Source: Thermoanaerobacterales bacterium
Lineage (GTDB): Bacteria; Bacillota; Thermosediminibacteria; Thermosediminibacterales; Tepidanaerobacteraceae
Assembly (NCBI GenBank): GCA_012839145.1
Contig: DUNY01000458.1
Location: forward strand, 1 to 5,720
DNA length: 5,720 nucleotides
Direction: 5' to 3'
The notes beneath the pieces were generated by a model, which was given only the letters and a program-made list of their open reading frames with translations, did not search any database and had not been told where the DNA came from. Shown piece after piece: positions 1-5,720 of the stretch. Position 1 is the first letter of the stretch. The number at the start of each line of letters is the position of its first letter. Position numbers and translations under genes: made by a program.

Positions 1-421
1 TCAAAGAATGGTTACAGAAGCAGAGAAATTCGCTGAAGAAGATAAAAAGAAACAGGAGAAAATCGAGGTAAAAAACAAAGCTGATTCCCTTGTATATCAA
101 ACAGAAAAAATGCTGTCTGATTTAAAAGATAAAATAGGTAAAGACGATGAAGAAAAGATAAAAAAAGAAGTTGAAAACGTAAAGGCGGCTTTGGAATCGG
201 ATGATGTTGAAAAAATACAAAAAGCCACTGATGACTTGACAAAAGTATTCTATGACATATCATCGAAGTTATATCAGGCTAATGCCCAAGCAAACTCTGA
301 TCAACAGGGATTTGCGGGAGCAGATTCAAATACCGATCAAGCCGGCTCTACAGAAAATAAAAACGATGAAAAAGTAGTGGATGCTGATTATAAAGTTGTT
401 GACGATGATGATAAGAATTAA
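1..421 (+). CDS. dnaK: Chaperone protein DnaK (Hsp70), C-terminal part only
   Basis: This is the 3' end of dnaK; the gene begins upstream of the window. The visible 139 codons (reading frame from base 2) encode the helical lid of the substrate-binding domain plus the disordered tail. Recognisable blocks are QRMVTEAEKFAEEDKKK, KADSLVYQTEKML and the late lid helix YDISSKLYQ. These are followed by a Gly/Ala/Gln/Asn-rich linker and an acidic tail with VVDADYKVVDDDD, the usual bacterial DnaK ending (compare EEVVDAEFEEV). No ATPase or peptide-binding beta domain lies inside the window. DnaK is a cytoplasmic ATP-driven chaperone that works with DnaJ, encoded 38 bases downstream, and with GrpE. The stop is TAA at 419-421. 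A promoter-like sequence lies within this coding part at 236-263. Identity is secure from the lid and tail together with the adjacent dnaJ. Confidence 0.96.
   Translation, partial: QRMVTEAEKFAEEDKKKQEKIEVKNKADSLVYQTEKMLSDLKDKIGKDDEEKIKKEVENVKAALESDDVEKIQKATDDLTKVFYDISSKLYQANAQANSDQQGFAGADSNTDQAGSTENKNDEKVVDADYKVVDDDDKN
236..263 (+). promoter_or_regulatory. Candidate internal promoter in the 3' end of dnaK, reading toward dnaJ
   Basis: TTGACA at 236-241 matches the sigma-A -35 consensus exactly. After a 16-base spacer, TATCAT at 258-263 matches the -10 consensus at five of six bases. It lies about 200 bases before the dnaJ start and could give dnaJ and the genes after it some transcription independent of the main dnaK promoter. 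Against this, the bases encode part of the conserved DnaK lid (L-T-K...Y-D-I-S-S), so the match may be chance. No UP element or extended -10 is evident. Confidence 0.3.
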
Positions 422-446
422 CAGCTCTTGTGGGGCTAACTTGGAT

Positions 447-462
447 GGAGTGATGCCGATTG
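447..462 (+). promoter_or_regulatory. Ribosome binding site and TTG start of dnaJ
   Basis: GGAG at 447-450 precedes the non-ATG start codon TTG (460-462) by 9 bases. The only close ATG (453-455) is in another frame, and the J domain requires the reading frame of 460. The site therefore fixes the TTG as the start. Confidence 0.8.
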
Positions 463-1599
463 GCAAAAAGAGATTATTACGAGGTCCTGGGCGTAAGCAG
501 AGATGCCACTGAAGATGAAATAAAAAAAGCTTTTAGGAAGCTTGCCCGCAAGTATCATCCCGATGTAAACAAGGATGATAAAAATGCGGCAGAAAAATTT
601 AAAGAAATAAACGAGGCCTATGAAGTCCTTAGAGATCCTGACAAGCGTGCACGGTATGACCAGTTCGGTCATGCCGGGTTTGGACAGGGAGATTTTAATG
701 GGGGTAACTTTGGGGGCTTTGGAAATTTTAGCGATTTTGGTGGTGGCCTCTTTGATGACATTTTTGATATATTTGGTGGAGGATTTGGTCAAAGCAGGCG
801 AAAAGGACCAACTCGCGGCGCTGACTTGAGATATGATTTGGAAATAACTTTGGAAGAAGCTGCTTTTGGAGTAGAAAAAGAAGTTAAGATTTTCCGCATG
901 GAAAGCTGTAAAAAATGCGACGGTAGCGGAGCTAAGCCCGGTACCAGTCCTAAGACTTGTCCTAATTGTGGAGGTACAGGCCAAGTGAGAAGAGTTCAAA
1001 ACCTTGGCCCCATGCAATTTACCAACGTTACTACCTGTGAAAATTGTGGCGGCAGGGGTAATATTATAGATGAACCATGTCCTGAGTGTCACGGTCGAGG
1101 CCAGAGTAAAGTCGGTCGCAAGTTAAAAGTTAAGATCCCCGCAGGAGTGGATACTGGTTCAAGACTGCGGATGAGTGGTGAGGGAGAGCCCGGGGAGTTA
1201 GGAGGGCCGCCCGGTGACCTATACATTATTATTCGTGCAAAACCTCACAAACTGTTTGTAAGAGAAGGCGATGATTTAATTTATGAAGCTCCAATATCTT
1301 TTGTTCAAGCAGCTCTTGGTGATGAAATAGAGGTTCCCACACTGGAAGAAAAGGTAAAACTGCGGATACCTGAGGGAACACAACCGGGAACTAGGTTTCG
1401 CCTAAAATCTAAAGGAATACCTCATATAAGAGGATATGGACGCGGAGATATCCATGTCCTAATAAATGTGGTTATACCCAAGAATATGAATGAAAAACAG
1501 CGGGAATTGCTAATAAAATTTGCGGAGATAAGCGGTGAAGATGTAAAACCAACATCAAAAGGCCTTTTTGGAAAGATGAAAGATGCTTTTGGTGTATGA
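460..1599 (+). CDS. dnaJ: Chaperone protein DnaJ (Hsp40, type I)
   Basis: DnaJ is the cytoplasmic co-chaperone that delivers unfolded proteins to DnaK and stimulates its ATPase. The 379-residue product has the full type I layout. The J domain spans about residues 1-70, with the HPD motif at 33-35. A Gly/Phe-rich linker runs from about 71 to 115 and contains a [12 protein letters not shown] segment. A zinc-binding region has four CXXCXGXG repeats, with Cys pairs at 150/153, 167/170, 193/196 and 207/210. Two C-terminal substrate-binding domains and a short dimerisation end ([13 protein letters not shown]) follow. Length is normal (E. coli DnaJ has 376). The start is TTG at 460: it gives the standard [11 protein letters not shown] opening and sits 9 bases after GGAG (447-450), while the nearby ATG at 453 is out of frame. 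It is probably cotranscribed with dnaK upstream and prmA, which begins 14 bases downstream. Confidence 0.98.
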   Translation: MAKRDYYEVLGVSRDATEDEIKKAFRKLARKYHPDVNKDDKNAAEKFKEINEAYEVLRDPDKRARYDQFGHAGFGQGDFNGGNFGGFGNFSDFGGGLFDDIFDIFGGGFGQSRRKGPTRGADLRYDLEITLEEAAFGVEKEVKIFRMESCKKCDGSGAKPGTSPKTCPNCGGTGQVRRVQNLGPMQFTNVTTCENCGGRGNIIDEPCPECHGRGQSKVGRKLKVKIPAGVDTGSRLRMSGEGEPGELGGPPGDLYIIIRAKPHKLFVREGDDLIYEAPISFVQAALGDEIEVPTLEEKVKLRIPEGTQPGTRFRLKSKGIPHIRGYGRGDIHVLINVVIPKNMNEKQRELLIKFAEISGEDVKPTSKGLFGKMKDAFGV

Positions 1600-1613
1600 C
1601 CGGGAGTGTTTAA

Positions 1614-2558
1614 ATGAACTGGGTTGAAATAAAGGTAAAGACTACAACTGAAGCCATAGAGGCCGTGTCAAATATTTTCTATGAAGCCGGTGTCGCCGGA
1701 GTAGTAATAGAAGACCCAAAGATATATTTACGGTCCCAAGATTCCGACAGATGGGATTACCTTGATATTCCTGAAGGGTTAGACTTTGAGGTGGCTCAAG
1801 TCACGGGATACCTGGTGGAAGACAGCAGTTTAGCAGAGAGAACCCAGGTCATCCGAGATAGGATAAGAGAGCTTCCCAGTTATGGCCTGGATATAGGAAA
1901 GGGCGAGGTGGCTTTGACCACAATTTCCGAGGCGGATTGGGGCAGTGCTTGGAAAAAATACTATAAACCTACCCATATAGGTAAAAACATTGTAATTAAG
2001 CCATCCTGGGAAGTATATACACCTAAAGCAGGTGAGGTGGTTATAGAATTGGACCCTGGCATGGCCTTCGGCACCGGCACCCATGAAACCACTATGCTGT
2101 GTTTGGAAATTTTAGAAAAATACACAAAAAAAGATATGACTGTAATCGATGTAGGATGCGGGTCGGGAATATTGTCTATAGCATGTGGTAAGCTGGGAGC
2201 CAAACAAGTGCTGGCCATAGACAAAGATGAAAATGCTGTGTGTATTGCTCGAGAAAACATTAGAAGAAATAACTTGGATACTCAAATCCAAGCTGTAAAA
2301 GGTGATAAGCTCATAGATATCAACACAAAAGCCGATATTATTGTGGCCAATATCATAGCTGATGTGGTAATAGATTTGGCTAAGGATGCGGCCTTGTATT
2401 TACAGGATAACGGTATTTTTATAGCATCCGGAATTATAAAAGATCGCAAATTATCAGTTATAGAGGCATTAGGGAAAAACGGCTTTGATGTAATTGGGCA
2501 ATTTGAGAAAGGCGAATGGGTTGCGTTAGTATCTACACAAGCCCCCATCGGCAGTTGA
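1614..2558 (+). CDS. prmA: Ribosomal protein L11 methyltransferase PrmA
   Basis: PrmA uses S-adenosylmethionine to methylate amino groups of ribosomal protein uL11 in the cytoplasm. The 314-residue product has the family's two parts. The N-terminal substrate-recognition domain starts MNWVEIKVKTTTEA and contains the long acidic insert common in Firmicutes. The Rossmann methyltransferase domain carries FGTGTHETT at about 152-160, the SAM-binding glycine loop DVGCGSG at 179-185, the acidic strand end LAIDKDENAV, and VANIIADV in place of the NPPY-type motif. Length agrees with Firmicutes PrmA (about 310). The ATG at 1614 lies 7 bases after GGGAG (1602-1606), and the gene starts 14 bases after the dnaJ stop, so it should be in the same operon. 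Its stop codon, TGA at 2556-2558, lies inside a hairpin that also covers the rsmE ribosome binding site. PrmA beside dnaJ and rsmE is a common clostridial arrangement. Confidence 0.96.
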   Translation: MNWVEIKVKTTTEAIEAVSNIFYEAGVAGVVIEDPKIYLRSQDSDRWDYLDIPEGLDFEVAQVTGYLVEDSSLAERTQVIRDRIRELPSYGLDIGKGEVALTTISEADWGSAWKKYYKPTHIGKNIVIKPSWEVYTPKAGEVVIELDPGMAFGTGTHETTMLCLEILEKYTKKDMTVIDVGCGSGILSIACGKLGAKQVLAIDKDENAVCIARENIRRNNLDTQIQAVKGDKLIDINTKADIIVANIIADVVIDLAKDAALYLQDNGIFIASGIIKDRKLSVIEALGKNGFDVIGQFEKGEWVALVSTQAPIGS

Positions 2559-2573
2559 TGGGGGGATATTTTT
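2542..2573 (+). promoter_or_regulatory. Hairpin spanning the prmA stop codon and the rsmE ribosome binding site
   Basis: CCCCCATC (2542-2549) and GATGGGGG (2557-2564) form a perfect 8-bp inverted repeat with a 7-base loop (GGCAGTT), followed by GATATTTTT up to the rsmE ATG at 2574. The right arm contains the G run that is the only candidate Shine-Dalgarno for rsmE, and it begins inside the prmA TGA (2556-2558). In RNA the stem would hide this site. Ribosomes finishing prmA would open it, which suggests translational coupling. The shape, a GC-rich stem plus a T-rich run, also resembles a weak intrinsic terminator or attenuator. The inverted repeat is seen directly; the function is inferred. 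Confidence 0.5.
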
Positions 2574-3322
2574 ATGTCTAGATTATTTATATATCGAGAT
2601 TTAAATATTAATGATCAAATAGTAGTTTCAGGTGAAGATGTCCATCATATAATTCGCGTCCTTAGACATCGACCCGGTGATGTAATCAGAATATCAGACG
2701 GGAGAAATACAGAAAGCATCGGAGTTATTTTGGATGTCGACGCCCGAAGACTTGAAATAAAACTGAAGATTGTAGAGAAAAATAAACATAACGAGATAAA
2801 GCCTTTTATTACTTTGCTACAAAGTTTACCTAAAGGAGATAAGTTTGACTGGATTCTACAGAAAAACACGGAAATAGGTGTTAGTAAATTTATTCCGATT
2901 GTTACCCAAAGGACAGTGGTAAATGTTGCACAGTCAAAACTTACGCGCCGTAGGGAGCGCTGGAAAAGAATCGTTCAAGAAGCTGCAAAACAGTGTATGC
3001 GAATGGACGTACCGGAAGTAGGTCAAGTATTGACTTTGGATTCCGGCCTGCAAGAGATAAAAAATCATGAATTGACTGTAATTCCATGGGAACAGGAAAA
3101 TAAAACTACATTGAAGAAAATAATGAAGGACATTGATAAAAACATTTCAAGAATTGCCGTATTCATCGGACCTGAAGGCGGTTTTTCAATAGTGAAATAG
3201 AAAGGGCCAAAGCGGCAGGGGCTGTATCTATCAGTCTTGGCTCTAGAATATTAAGGACTGAAACTGCAGCAGTTGTAACATGTGGTATAATAATGTATGA
3301 ACTGGGTGATATGGGAGGATAA
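2574..3322 (+). pseudogene. rsmE: 16S rRNA (uracil-1498 N3)-methyltransferase RsmE, interrupted by a -1 frameshift
   Basis: RsmE is a SPOUT-family enzyme that makes m3U1498 in 16S rRNA of the small subunit. From ATG 2574 the frame gives an N-terminal PUA-like domain (GEDVHHIIRVLRHRPGD, residues about 20-37). The SPOUT domain follows, with LPKGDKFDWILQKNTEIGV, a basic RRRERWKRIVQEAAKQC segment and IGPEGGF. The frame then runs IVK into TAG at 3198-3200, giving only 208 residues. The missing end continues in the next frame from about 3188 as NSEIERAKAAGA, then LGSRILRTETAAVV, and stops at TAA 3320-3322. Restoring one base near 3182-3190 gives a 249-residue protein of normal family length. The lost part forms the trefoil knot that binds SAM, so the truncated product should be inactive. 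The cause could be a real mutation or a sequencing error. Ribosomal frameshifting is less likely, because the T run is short. Confidence 0.9.
3283..3291 (+). promoter_or_regulatory. Candidate extended -10 element upstream of mtaB
   Basis: TGGTATAAT (3283-3291) combines a perfect -10 hexamer (3286-3291) with the TG of an extended -10, 33 bases before the mtaB ATG at 3325. The hexamer 17 bases upstream (ACTGCA, 3263-3268) is a poor -35. The bases also encode conserved rsmE sequence (CGIIM), so the match may be accidental. Confidence 0.2.
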
Positions 3323-3327
3323 TGATG
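3313..3327 (+). promoter_or_regulatory. Ribosome binding site and start choice for mtaB
   Basis: GGGAGG (3313-3318) lies within the last codons of rsmE. Two ATG codons follow in the same frame. The one at 3322 overlaps the rsmE TAA by one base (TAATG) but is only 3 bases from the site. The one at 3325 is 6 bases away, a better spacing, and gives the usual MPKVAFYTLGCKVNQ opening. I prefer 3325. Confidence 0.6.
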
Positions 3328-4629
3328 CCGAAAGTGGCTTTTTATACATTAGGGTGTAAGGTAAATCAATACGAATCTGCAGCCATGGCTGAGCTTTTTG
3401 AAAAAAAAGGTTATGAAATTGTAAGTTTCGATAAACAAGCAGATGTTTATGTTATAAACACATGTGATGTAACTAATGAAAGTGGCAGAAAGTCAAGGCA
3501 GATTATTCGTAAGGCAATTCGCAAAAATCCGTCGGCAAAGGTAGCGGTAGTGGGATGTTATGCTCAGCTTGAGCCGGCTGAGGTTTTAAGTCTACCCGGG
3601 GTATCAGTTGTAGTAGGAACAAAAGATCGCCATCAGATAGTTGAATTGGTTCAAGAAGCAAAGAACAATGATGGACCGGTTGTAGCTGTTGGAGATATAA
3701 TGAAACAGCGGACTTTTGAAGAAATAGCTTTTAAAGGCCACCGCCAAAAAACCAGGGCATTTTTAAAAATACAAGAAGGATGCAATATGTTTTGTTCCTA
3801 TTGTATTATCCCCTATGCACGTGGACCAATTCGAAGTCGGGCTATTGACAGCATTCTAACTGAAGCTGAGAGCCTTTCAAAAGACGGTTTCAAAGAAATA
3901 GTATTAACAGGAATTCACTTAGGATTATACGGTTATGACTTTAAGGACGGGAAGAATCATTTACTGGATGTGATTTTAAAAATATCCCAAATTGAAGGTA
4001 TTGAGAGGATACGCTTGAGCTCTATTGAAGCTCTTGAACTTTCTGATGAGCTTTTAAATGGCTTATTAAAAACAAGGAGTTTTTGCCACCATTTTCACAT
4101 ACCACTTCAAAGTGGATGTGATACGGTGCTTCGGCGAATGAATCGCCGTTATACAACTGACGATTTTCGTAAAAGAATTCACTATATAAGAAATATCATG
4201 CCTAATGTATCTATTACCACAGATATAATAGTGGGTTTTCCGGGAGAAACCGATGAAGAATTTAGCCAAACCCAAAAATTTATACATGAGATGGATTTTT
4301 CCAAACTCCATGTATTTCCCTTTTCTCCTAAAAGAGGAACCTTGGCTGCCGATATGCCCAACCAAATAAAAAAGAGCGTTAAAACTGACAGAACTCATAA
4401 ATTAATATCTATAAGCCAAAAATTAGAGCACAACTTTCGTGAAAAATTTACAAATACTACAAAAAAAGTATTGTTTGAAGATAAAAAGCACGATAATATC
4501 TATGAAGGTCTTACGGAAAACTATATTAAAGTTGCAGTAAAATCTGAGGGAGACCTTCACAATAAAATAATACCTGTAACGCTGAGTAAAAATATGGATA
4601 ATCATATTTTTGGCGAAATAAAGAAATAA
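3325..4629 (+). CDS. mtaB: tRNA (N6-threonylcarbamoyladenosine-37) methylthiotransferase MtaB
   Basis: MtaB converts t6A37 to ms2t6A37 in tRNAs reading ANN codons, using radical SAM chemistry and two [4Fe-4S] clusters. Numbered from ATG 3325 (434 residues), the N-terminal methylthiotransferase domain has its three cluster cysteines in TLGCKVNQ (Cys11), NTCDVT (Cys47) and GCYAQ (Cys78). The radical SAM core has CNMFCSYC (Cys153, 157, 160) followed by IIPYARGPIRSR. Later family blocks include LTGIHLGLYG, LSSIEALEL, FHIPLQSGCD and TDIIVGFPGE. The last 60 or so residues (KVLFEDKKHDNIYEGLT onward) fit the RNA-binding TRAM domain. The LGCKVNQ form and length suit the MtaB branch rather than MiaB or RimO, which usually differ at these sites. 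The gene abuts rsmE (gap of 2 bases, or 1-base overlap with ATG 3322), so translation of the two is probably coupled. The rsmE frameshift may therefore affect its expression. Confidence 0.95.
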   Translation: MPKVAFYTLGCKVNQYESAAMAELFEKKGYEIVSFDKQADVYVINTCDVTNESGRKSRQIIRKAIRKNPSAKVAVVGCYAQLEPAEVLSLPGVSVVVGTKDRHQIVELVQEAKNNDGPVVAVGDIMKQRTFEEIAFKGHRQKTRAFLKIQEGCNMFCSYCIIPYARGPIRSRAIDSILTEAESLSKDGFKEIVLTGIHLGLYGYDFKDGKNHLLDVILKISQIEGIERIRLSSIEALELSDELLNGLLKTRSFCHHFHIPLQSGCDTVLRRMNRRYTTDDFRKRIHYIRNIMPNVSITTDIIVGFPGETDEEFSQTQKFIHEMDFSKLHVFPFSPKRGTLAADMPNQIKKSVKTDRTHKLISISQKLEHNFREKFTNTTKKVLFEDKKHDNIYEGLTENYIKVAVKSEGDLHNKIIPVTLSKNMDNHIFGEIKK

Positions 4630-4724
4630 AATTTTGCTTAAAGAAGGAAATACATGCCTTAATGTGGAATAAACTTTATGTAGAGATAGAGTAACAGTAA
4701 TTCTGGATAAGGAGGTGGGAATTG

Positions 4725-5066
4725 ATGGACTGTGTTTTTTGCAAGATAATAAACAAAGAATTACCGACCAAAGTAATATATGAAGATGAAGAAGTTTTGG
4801 TGTTTAATGATATTAACCCTCAAGCTCCTATCCATCTCCTCTTGGTTCCGAAAAAGCATATAGCGTCAATTATGGAAATAAACGAGGACAATGCAAAAGT
4901 AATGAAACGAATCACTAAAGTGGCACAAGATCTTGCTCGGCAAAATAACATAGATAAAAAAGGTTTTAGGTTGGTAGTCAATACCGGTGAAGAAGGGGGT
5001 CAAACTGTTAATCATTTGCACTTTCACCTGTTAAGCGGCAGATTTATGACATGGCCTCCCGGATGA
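4725..5066 (+). CDS. hinT: HIT family nucleotide-binding protein (HinT-like purine nucleoside phosphoramidase)
   Basis: This is a small cytoplasmic histidine-triad hydrolase. Family members cleave AMP-lysine, AMP-NH2 and similar adenylates, but the natural substrate here is not known. The 113-residue product begins MDCVFCKIINKELPTKVIYED, with a CXXC pair (Cys3, Cys6) that probably binds zinc as in many bacterial HinT proteins. It continues with LVFNDINPQAPIHLLLVPKKHI, a strong family block. The catalytic triad H-L-H-F-H-L-L lies at His97, His99 and His101, with His99 the expected nucleophile. The protein ends in WPPG, the typical HinT C terminus, so it is complete. ATG 4725 is preferred: AGGAGG (4710-4715) lies 9 bases upstream. 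An in-frame TTG at 4722 would add one residue. A 95-base gap separates it from mtaB, and I see no convincing promoter or terminator there. The gene symbol is by similarity; the family assignment is firmer than the name. Confidence 0.94.
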   Translation: MDCVFCKIINKELPTKVIYEDEEVLVFNDINPQAPIHLLLVPKKHIASIMEINEDNAKVMKRITKVAQDLARQNNIDKKGFRLVVNTGEEGGQTVNHLHFHLLSGRFMTWPPG

Positions 5067-5068
5067 TA

Positions 5069-5097
5069 TTGACGATAGATGTATTTAGTCTTATAAT
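5069..5097 (+). promoter_or_regulatory. Predicted sigma-A type promoter for rpsU-yqeY
   Basis: TTGACG (5069-5074, five of six to consensus) and TATAAT (5092-5097, six of six) are separated by the ideal 17 bases. They begin just after the HIT gene stop (5064-5066). Transcription would start near 5103-5105, giving an untranslated leader of about 60 bases before the rpsU GTG at 5167. This is the best promoter in the window and the only one in noncoding DNA. It suggests rpsU and yqeY can be expressed apart from the upstream operon. Confidence 0.75.
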
Positions 5098-5148
5098 TAA
5101 TCATATTCGCATTTTGCAGTAAGACATCTACGTAGCAGAAAGTGCAGC

Positions 5149-5169
5149 GGAGGGAGGGAATATAAAGTG
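5149..5169 (+). promoter_or_regulatory. Doubled Shine-Dalgarno and GTG start of rpsU
   Basis: Two overlapping GGAGGG copies (5149-5154 and 5153-5158) precede the GTG start at 5167. The downstream copy is at a good 8-base spacing and the upstream one at 12. No closer ATG in frame exists, and GTG gives the normal bS21 N terminus ([15 protein letters not shown]), which supports this start. Confidence 0.75.
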
Positions 5170-5349
5170 TCAGAAGTAAAAGTGGGGCAAAATGAATCAT
5201 TGGACAATGCACTTCGCAGATTTAAGAGAAAGTGTCAAAGAGCGGGAGTGTTATCTGAGGTAAGAAAAAGGGAGCACTATGAAAAACCCAGTGTAAGGCG
5301 TAAGAAAAAATCGGAGGCAGCCCGCAAAAGAAAATATCGTAAGTTTTAA
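5167..5349 (+). CDS. rpsU: Small ribosomal subunit protein bS21
   Basis: bS21 binds the 30S platform next to the 3' end of 16S rRNA and assists initiation on mRNA. The 60-residue product is a full-length, highly basic example. It has the conserved N-terminal [19 protein letters not shown], the central [12 protein letters not shown], and a C-terminal run of Lys/Arg ([18 protein letters not shown]). Length matches Firmicutes bS21 (57-60). It starts with GTG after a doubled GGAGGG site. It has its own near-consensus promoter at 5069-5097 and is followed 12 bases later by yqeY, a pairing seen widely in Firmicutes, so the two are likely cotranscribed. Nothing is unusual in the protein itself. Confidence 0.98.
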   Translation: MSEVKVGQNESLDNALRRFKRKCQRAGVLSEVRKREHYEKPSVRRKKKSEAARKRKYRKF

Positions 5350-5361
5350 GGGAGCGATAAC

Positions 5362-5720
5362 ATGTCGATAAAAGATATGTTAAATCAAGATATGAAAGCT
5401 GCATTAAAAGCGGGGGAAAAAGAAAGGCTTTCAGTAATCCGAATGGCTAAATCAGCTATTCTTTATGCCGAAAAAGAAAAGCTTCACGAACTGGATGATG
5501 ATGAAATTATCGAAGTTTTATTCAGAGAAACTAAAAAAAGAAAAAAAGATATAGAGGAATATGAGCGGCTGGGTAAAACAGAAACTGTAGAAAGTTTAAA
5601 AAAGGAGATAGCCATTCTGTCCAGCTATCTTCCTCAGCAGCTAACTGATGAAGAAGTGGAAGAACTAGTTCGCCAAACCATTATTGAAATAGGGGCCAGT
5701 AGCATAAAAGATACGGGTAA
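5362..5720 (+). CDS. yqeY: YqeY family protein (GatB/YqeY domain), 3' end beyond the window
   Basis: The open frame starts at ATG 5362, 7 bases after GGGAG (5350-5354), and runs off the window after 119 complete codons with no stop. Family members are about 147-150 residues, so roughly 30 are missing. Characteristic blocks are MSIKDMLNQDMKAALKAGEK at the start, ERLSVIRMAKSAI, a charged helical stretch (FRETKKRKKDIEEYERLG), ILSSYLPQQLTDEEVEELV and GASSIKDTGK. The fold is related to the C-terminal tail domain of GatB, which helps the tRNA-dependent amidotransferase recognise tRNA. The precise role of free-standing YqeY is not established, so no reaction is assigned. Its position directly behind rpsU fits a translation-related job and is the usual Firmicutes context. 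Identity as YqeY is firm; function is open. Confidence 0.93.
   Translation, partial: MSIKDMLNQDMKAALKAGEKERLSVIRMAKSAILYAEKEKLHELDDDEIIEVLFRETKKRKKDIEEYERLGKTETVESLKKEIAILSSYLPQQLTDEEVEELVRQTIIEIGASSIKDTG

Noticed and set aside
423..437. Small stem in the dnaK-dnaJ gap (AGCTC with GGGCT)
   Set aside because: Only five pairs, one of them G-U, and no T run; too weak to call.
620..829. A second plus-strand frame inside dnaJ
   Set aside because: Fully contained in the dnaJ J domain and Gly/Phe region in another frame, with no recognisable product.
436..1092. Long open frame on the minus strand opposite dnaJ, and other minus-strand frames at 12-263, 1830-2260, 2282-2548, 4066-4398 and 5024-5404
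   Set aside because: They lie antisense to well-identified conserved genes and encode no recognisable domain; they are by-products of codon use on the opposite strand.
2542..2573. Reading the prmA-rsmE hairpin as a full operon terminator
   Set aside because: The T run is short, begins after a G-A-T-A interruption, and the next gene starts immediately; a strong terminator here would cut rsmE-mtaB off with no evident new promoter. Kept only as a possible attenuator.
3029..3110. Two TTGACT hexamers inside rsmE as possible -35 boxes
   Set aside because: No acceptable -10 at normal spacing follows either one.
4630..4724. Possible promoter in the mtaB-HIT gap (TTGCTT 4634-4639 with CTTAAT 4658-4663), plus tiny start-stop frames ATG CCT TAA (4654-4662) and ATG TAG (4678-4683)
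   Set aside because: Hexamers match only three and four of six with an 18-base spacer, and the tiny frames are of a size expected by chance. No hairpin terminator is visible in the gap either.
1..5720. An undescribed defence, mobile or biosynthetic system
   Set aside because: Every substantial open frame on the plus strand belongs to a known housekeeping family in a familiar order; no repeats, integrase, transposase or atypical composition is seen.

Overview
The window looks like chromosomal housekeeping DNA from a low-GC Firmicute, probably a member of the Clostridia (perhaps a thermophilic or anaerobic lineage; the genus cannot be fixed by eye). The reasons are AT-rich codon use, strong purine-rich ribosome binding sites before almost every gene, a Firmicutes-type DnaK tail, and the gene order dnaK-dnaJ-prmA-rsmE-mtaB-HIT-rpsU-yqeY, which is familiar from clostridial genomes. 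All genes are on the + strand and nearly all the DNA is coding.

Layout: 1-421 is the 3' end of dnaK. After 38 bases comes dnaJ (460-1599, TTG start), then prmA (1614-2558, uL11 methyltransferase), then rsmE (2574-3322, 16S rRNA U1498 methyltransferase). In this sequence rsmE is broken by a one-base frameshift near 3182-3190. Next is mtaB (start 3325 or 3322, to 4629; tRNA t6A37 methylthiotransferase), packed directly against the rsmE stop. A 95-base gap leads to a HIT-family (HinT-like) nucleotide hydrolase (4725-5066). A 100-base gap with a near-consensus sigma-A type promoter then leads to rpsU (5167-5349, bS21), followed 12 bases later by yqeY (5362 onward, cut by the window end).

How the genes fit together: dnaK-dnaJ is the Hsp70 chaperone pair. 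The following genes mostly modify the translation machinery: PrmA acts on ribosomal protein uL11, RsmE on 16S rRNA, MtaB on tRNA position 37, and bS21 is a small-subunit protein. YqeY has a domain related to the tail of the tRNA amidotransferase subunit GatB. The tight spacing from dnaK to mtaB suggests one long heat-shock/translation operon. The promoter at 5069-5097 suggests that rpsU-yqeY can be transcribed independently.

I found no mobile element, CRISPR array, RNA gene or unknown system. The points worth a second look are small: the rsmE frameshift, a hairpin joining the prmA stop codon to the rsmE ribosome binding site, the rpsU promoter and its doubled Shine-Dalgarno, and promoter-like sequences inside the 3' ends of dnaK and rsmE.
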